A stretch of DNA of 64,000 bases. Source: Streptomyces sp. SAJ15. Lineage in GTDB: Bacteria > Actinomycetota > Actinomycetes > Streptomycetales > Streptomycetaceae. Of this stretch, positions 62,201 to 64,000 are shown piece by piece; position 1 is the first letter of the stretch; each line of letters opens with the position of its first letter. The notes beneath the pieces are model-generated. The model saw nothing but the letters and a program-made list of their open reading frames with translations. It made no database searches and was not told the DNA's origin. The position numbers were made by a program, and so were the translations under genes. The DNA is taken from assembly GCF_007595705.1 (NCBI RefSeq), contig NZ_NISY01000001.1, forward strand, positions 806,001 through 870,000. The letters run 5' to 3'.

Positions 62201-62430
62201 AGATCGGCGACTATTTTGCGAATCTGGTGTTCCGCCGTGGCCGGTGGGTCCTGTGCCCATACCGCCTCCACCAGATGCGATATCGGCACCAGCCGATCCG
62301 CCTCCAGCAGCAATGCGGCCAGGAGTGCGCGCGCCCGTGGCCCGCCCACGGACAGGTGGTGTCTTCCGACCCGCGCCGTCAACGTGCCGAGAATGCCGAA
62401 CCGGACAGCGCTCCCCCGTGAGGCCATCAT
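59254..62430 (-). CDS. AfsR-type large SARP with low-complexity C-terminus
   Basis: 1058 aa from ATG 62430 (no ribosome site seen). Winged helix (VRFGILGTLTARVGRHHLSVGG, AEHQIRKIVADLRARI, DGPGYRLVI), BTAD domain to about residue 245, then an NB-ARC ATPase with GMAGSGKST (Lys about 314), LLLLDDVG and LLTSRPRLAG. AfsR normally ends in TPR repeats. Here only about two TPR-like helical pairs remain (AARRLGDPAREVADLADLAGAYGESG) before some 280 residues of Pro/Arg/Gly/Ala low complexity from about 775, overlapping a 36-bp minisatellite. No intact TPR frame was found downstream. Probably a cluster activator. Confidence 0.82.
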   Translation of the reverse strand: MMASRGSAVRFGILGTLTARVGRHHLSVGGPRARALLAALLLEADRLVPISHLVEAVWAQDPPATAEHQIRKIVADLRARIPGGHQMLLTDGPGYRLVIAEDQLDVIAFDRALDRARRCDTVEAEVDALETALALYRGPVLPDCRSAVLTAAAAVLEDRHLTARERLLELRLAQGRAHDVAGELIPLVAEHPLRESLSALLMVALYRVGRQADALRVYHTLRNLLAEQLGIDPSSEVNHRYRQILRGEAALGPPSTRHERPALRPRPTRPRSLPHDLPDFTGREAELSRLLSYAADDARETVRIIAIDGMAGSGKSTLAVRAGHRLADRYPDGQLFLPLHGFSLDHEPVAPRDALGTLLRAVGVPAEQIPGETADREALWRGLTVGRRFLLLLDDVGASEQARPLIPGGAGCLVLLTSRPRLAGLDGATALPLPLFTPSEGLALLRRVLGPERVRAEQRAAAELVALCGRLPLALRVAASRLANRPRWPLGHLADRLRDDRTRLDELTVEGRGVRASLGLSYAALPARHQALFRSLGAYPGRDFDGPTAAVLAGLPPGTAEALLEELLDARLLVQHTPGRYSFHDLVRALARATADAEPATARQASHRLLDHYRRAADEAAASLRPGREPSRATPRRPPPAWGAADAPAWFATERANLLAALDRAEEGGFDSHAARLARAVAGCLRVLGRPGEEVDLRRRAAAAARRLGDPAREVADLADLAGAYGESGNRAEGVRTARAALALAERVGDRLGSALCVTRLGLLAQAARRHRGDAAALPRALAPRGRAGPRRTPASWGPAGPRREAAPRGRAGPRRVPGAVPPAADAARAARGGRSDPPYDRAATAPRGGTGGGRGAPPAPAVGPPAAARTPRPGAVAEPPAEVPGPVRRAVRPGRTGPVPRRRGAEVAGPANPGGGRGLPDVRAADDGTRGGAIPATPGPPRRLSGGPGVLSPAPGTAPGTAPGTDRRLPGGRRLRARRLVRRDGLRGVLARALAGTAPARARDAVPQPTAADPAHKPRQPPAPSRTEDSCPLGLPPTSRPVAAEPPPAPTPKRLVT
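59983..60089. repeat. Three copies of a ~36-bp minisatellite inside the AfsR-like gene
   Basis: Units at 59983-60017, 60018-60054 and 60055-60089 share CCGCCG(T/G)GGGCCGGCG and CCCCGGGGCGCC. They encode repeated GRAGPRR in the protein's tail. A shorter 12-bp tandem near 59538-59570 gives APGTAPGT. Confidence 0.75.
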
Positions 62431-62473
62431 GGCAGCGAACTCTATGGGAGGAGCGCGGCGATTAGGGCCGATT

Positions 62474-62503
62474 ATTCTGGCCAGTCGGCCGTTCAATTCT
62501 GGC
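62474..62503. promoter_or_regulatory. 22-bp-spaced direct repeat at the AfsR-like promoter
   Basis: ATTCTGGC at 62474-62481 and again at 62496-62503, exactly 22 bp (two helical turns) apart, 45-73 bp upstream of the AfsR-like start. The spacing suits a SARP-type protein and hints at autoregulation or at control of the rightward promoter nearby. Confidence 0.5.
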
Positions 62504-62539
62504 TGGAACGGATTGGCGCGCGGAATGAACAAATCCCGC

Positions 62540-62568
62540 TTGACGCACCGCCATTGGCCAAGAATACT
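62540..62568 (+). promoter_or_regulatory. Rightward promoter candidate
   Basis: TTGACG (62540-62545), 17-bp spacer, AATACT (62563-62568). It points toward the P450 at 63175 but is about 600 bp away. Confidence 0.45.
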
Positions 62569-63174
62569 CGCTCAGTGTTGGTGACGTGTGCTCCCTGATG
62601 GAGCGCCGGAACCACCGCCGAGGACGTGCCGCGGCCGCACACGGCGCGGCGGATATGCGGATCGCGGCGATTTCGACGAGCGGACATCGGGCGGCGTTCA
62701 GCACCGCGACGGAGCGCTCCACGCGTGATCCGCGCCGCGCGGACCGGACCCGACGCCGCGCGGACCGGATCCGCGGCTCCAACGTCACGGACGTCGTCCC
62801 CCGCCCCAGGGGGCCGCGAAATCGCCACACCACCGCGACCCCACCGGCATCCCGGGTGTTCCGGGCCCCAGCCGCTCCGGGGAACACGGATCCCGGCGGC
62901 CGCCCGGGGAGACGACCCCGTCGACCCGCTGTAGGCCCACCACGACCCGTCGGCCCGCCGAGACCACGCGTCCCGCCGGCCCTCGTACGGACAGGGGCGC
63001 CGGCGCATCCACGGACCCCGGCGCGCCCGGCGTGCCCGCAGACCCCGGCCCCCACCTCCTCCGCACCTCCTCCGCCTGACCGCGCGTCCTCCGCCCGCTC
63101 TCGACCGCCCGCGCGTCCTCCCGCCTTGGCCCGCCCCGGCGGGGGCGGTCGCCCAAGGAAGGAAGCAGCACGCC
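62569..63174. other. Long leader region before the second P450
   Basis: No gene is supported; all frames give Arg/Pro/Ala-rich peptide. Only an AAGGAAGGAAG ribosome site (63154-63164) directly before the P450 start is clear. If the promoter at 62540 serves this gene, the leader is about 600 nt. Confidence 0.5.
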
Positions 63175-64000
63175 ATGACAGCTCCAGAACCCCTGCCCCT
63201 GCACGGGCCCGAGTACAAGACCGACCCGTATCCGCTGTACCGGAGGCTTCGCGAAGAGGGCCCCGTGCACCGGGTCAACTTCCCCAGCGGGGTCAACGCC
63301 TGGCTGGTCACCGGCTACGAGGCGGCCCACCGGGCGCTCAACGACGACCGCCTGGGGAAGAACCACGACCTCGGCAACAGCGCCTGGCGCGAGCGCGCCG
63401 CGATCATGCCCGAGCCGCAGCACTCGCAGCTCCAGGTCCATCTGCTGCACCAGGACCCGCCCAAGCACACCGTGATGCGGAAGATGGTCGCCGAGGCGTT
63501 CCTGCCCCGCCACGTCGAGCGGCTGCGCGGCCGGTTCGAGGAGATCGCCGCCGAACTCCTCGACGCCGCCGTCGGCTCCCCCGGGACCGCCGAGGCCGGG
63601 GACTCGACCGGGGCCGGTGACTCGACCGAGGTCGGCGACTCGACCGGGGCTGCTGGTCGCTCCGCCGGGGCCGGCGACTCCACCGAGGCCGGCGACTCCG
63701 CCGCGGGAGTGATCGACGTGGTCGGGGCCTTCGCGGCCCACTTCCCGTTCCGCGTCCTGTGCGAAGTGATCGGACTGCCGCCGGAGTTGGCGGCGCGCTT
63801 CGACCGCGACTGGGGCAAGGTGGTGCAGCCCGTCGGGCCCACCGACCCCCAGCGGCCCGTCTACGAGGGACGCCTGCGCGGCCTGCAGAACTACATCACG
63901 GAGGTCGTCGAGGACAAGCGCCGCAACCCCGGCGCCGACCTGCTCACCAAGCTCGTGCGGGCCTGCGCGAACGGCGAGATCACCAAGGAGGAGCAGGACT
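63175..64000 (+). CDS. Cytochrome P450, 3' part beyond the window, with tandem-repeat insertion
   Basis: 275 codons are visible. EYKTDPYPLYRRLREEGPVHRV, WLVTGYEAAHRALNDDRLGKN, HLLHQDPPKHTVMRKMVAEAFLPRHVERL and VEDKRRNPGADLLTKLVRA match CYP107-like enzymes through helix G. Between AAELLDAAVG and GVIDVVGAFAAHFPFRVLCEVIG there are about 40 extra residues made of (A/V)GDS(T/A)(G/E) repeats, encoded by 18-bp units. The insertion lies in the loop where P450s usually have only a few residues, so the fold may tolerate it. Heme region not in the window. ATG 63175 has a strong ribosome site. Confidence 0.9.
   Translation, partial: MTAPEPLPLHGPEYKTDPYPLYRRLREEGPVHRVNFPSGVNAWLVTGYEAAHRALNDDRLGKNHDLGNSAWRERAAIMPEPQHSQLQVHLLHQDPPKHTVMRKMVAEAFLPRHVERLRGRFEEIAAELLDAAVGSPGTAEAGDSTGAGDSTEVGDSTGAAGRSAGAGDSTEAGDSAAGVIDVVGAFAAHFPFRVLCEVIGLPPELAARFDRDWGKVVQPVGPTDPQRPVYEGRLRGLQNYITEVVEDKRRNPGADLLTKLVRACANGEITKEEQD
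63595..63705 (+). repeat. In-frame 18-bp tandem repeat within the P450
   Basis: Units at 63595, 63613, 63631, 63670 and 63688 of 18 bp (G-[CT]-C-G-G-N-GACTC core) with one 21-bp variant at 63649. All keep frame and encode a hexapeptide with a GDS core. Confidence 0.88.

Overview
The window is very GC-rich actinomycete DNA, almost certainly from Streptomyces or a close relative. Evidence: strong G/C third-position bias, many GTG/TTG starts, TTA codons confined to a few genes, an actinobacterial fused 2-oxoglutarate dehydrogenase (Kgd), a conservon (sensor kinase, roadblock, DUF742, GTPase), a Lon gene behind an HspR-type inverted repeat, and an Rpf-type muralytic gene behind a ydaO-type leader. 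No rRNA, tRNA, insertion sequence, integrase or CRISPR array was seen.

Left accessory block (about 0.1-7.1 kb): a three-gene operon for an adenylation-thiolation-thioesterase synthetase, an NAD(P)-dependent reductase and a SnoaL-like dehydratase. This set matches the p-terphenyl (polyporic acid/echoside/terfestatin-type) pathway. Upstream of the synthetase lie four CAAG repeats exactly 11 bp apart, the geometry of a SARP operator. Next come a RutE-like nitroreductase and a divergent TetR-SARP pair sharing a long dyad.

Core block (about 7.2-31.9 kb): a DUF6104 protein, kgd, a two-component system, a spermidine-synthase-like protein, a rhomboid-like membrane protein with a long disordered N-terminus, a dehydrogenase/maleylpyruvate-isomerase-type pair with a GlxA-type AraC regulator, lon, a Uma2 nuclease-like gene, a GH25 muramidase, MarR, a PP2C-like protein, the conservon with a styrene-monooxygenase-like flavoprotein, and an NlpC/P60 hydrolase. 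The order resembles the conserved Streptomyces chromosomal core (from memory).

Middle block (about 32-50.8 kb): a TetR gene, an AurF-like diiron oxygenase diverging from a ferritin-like protein, a NodB deacetylase, a GNAT, a PBP/FtsW pair, a LysR/MFS pair, DUF427, a SenS-SenR-HbpS-like heme/redox sensing module, the Rpf-LysM-M23 hydrolase under apparent Crp and c-di-AMP control, and PadR-associated membrane genes.

Right accessory block (about 51-64 kb, running off the edge): a DrrAB-type exporter, a StrR/NovG-like ParB-fold regulator with a TTA codon, P450, flavin monooxygenase, glycosyltransferase, [3Fe-4S]-type ferredoxin, a giant AfsR-type SARP with a low-complexity tail, and a second P450 carrying an in-frame 18-bp tandem repeat. 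It looks like the regulatory/tailoring edge of a second biosynthetic cluster whose scaffold genes lie beyond the window. This half is unusually rich in minisatellite-like repeats.
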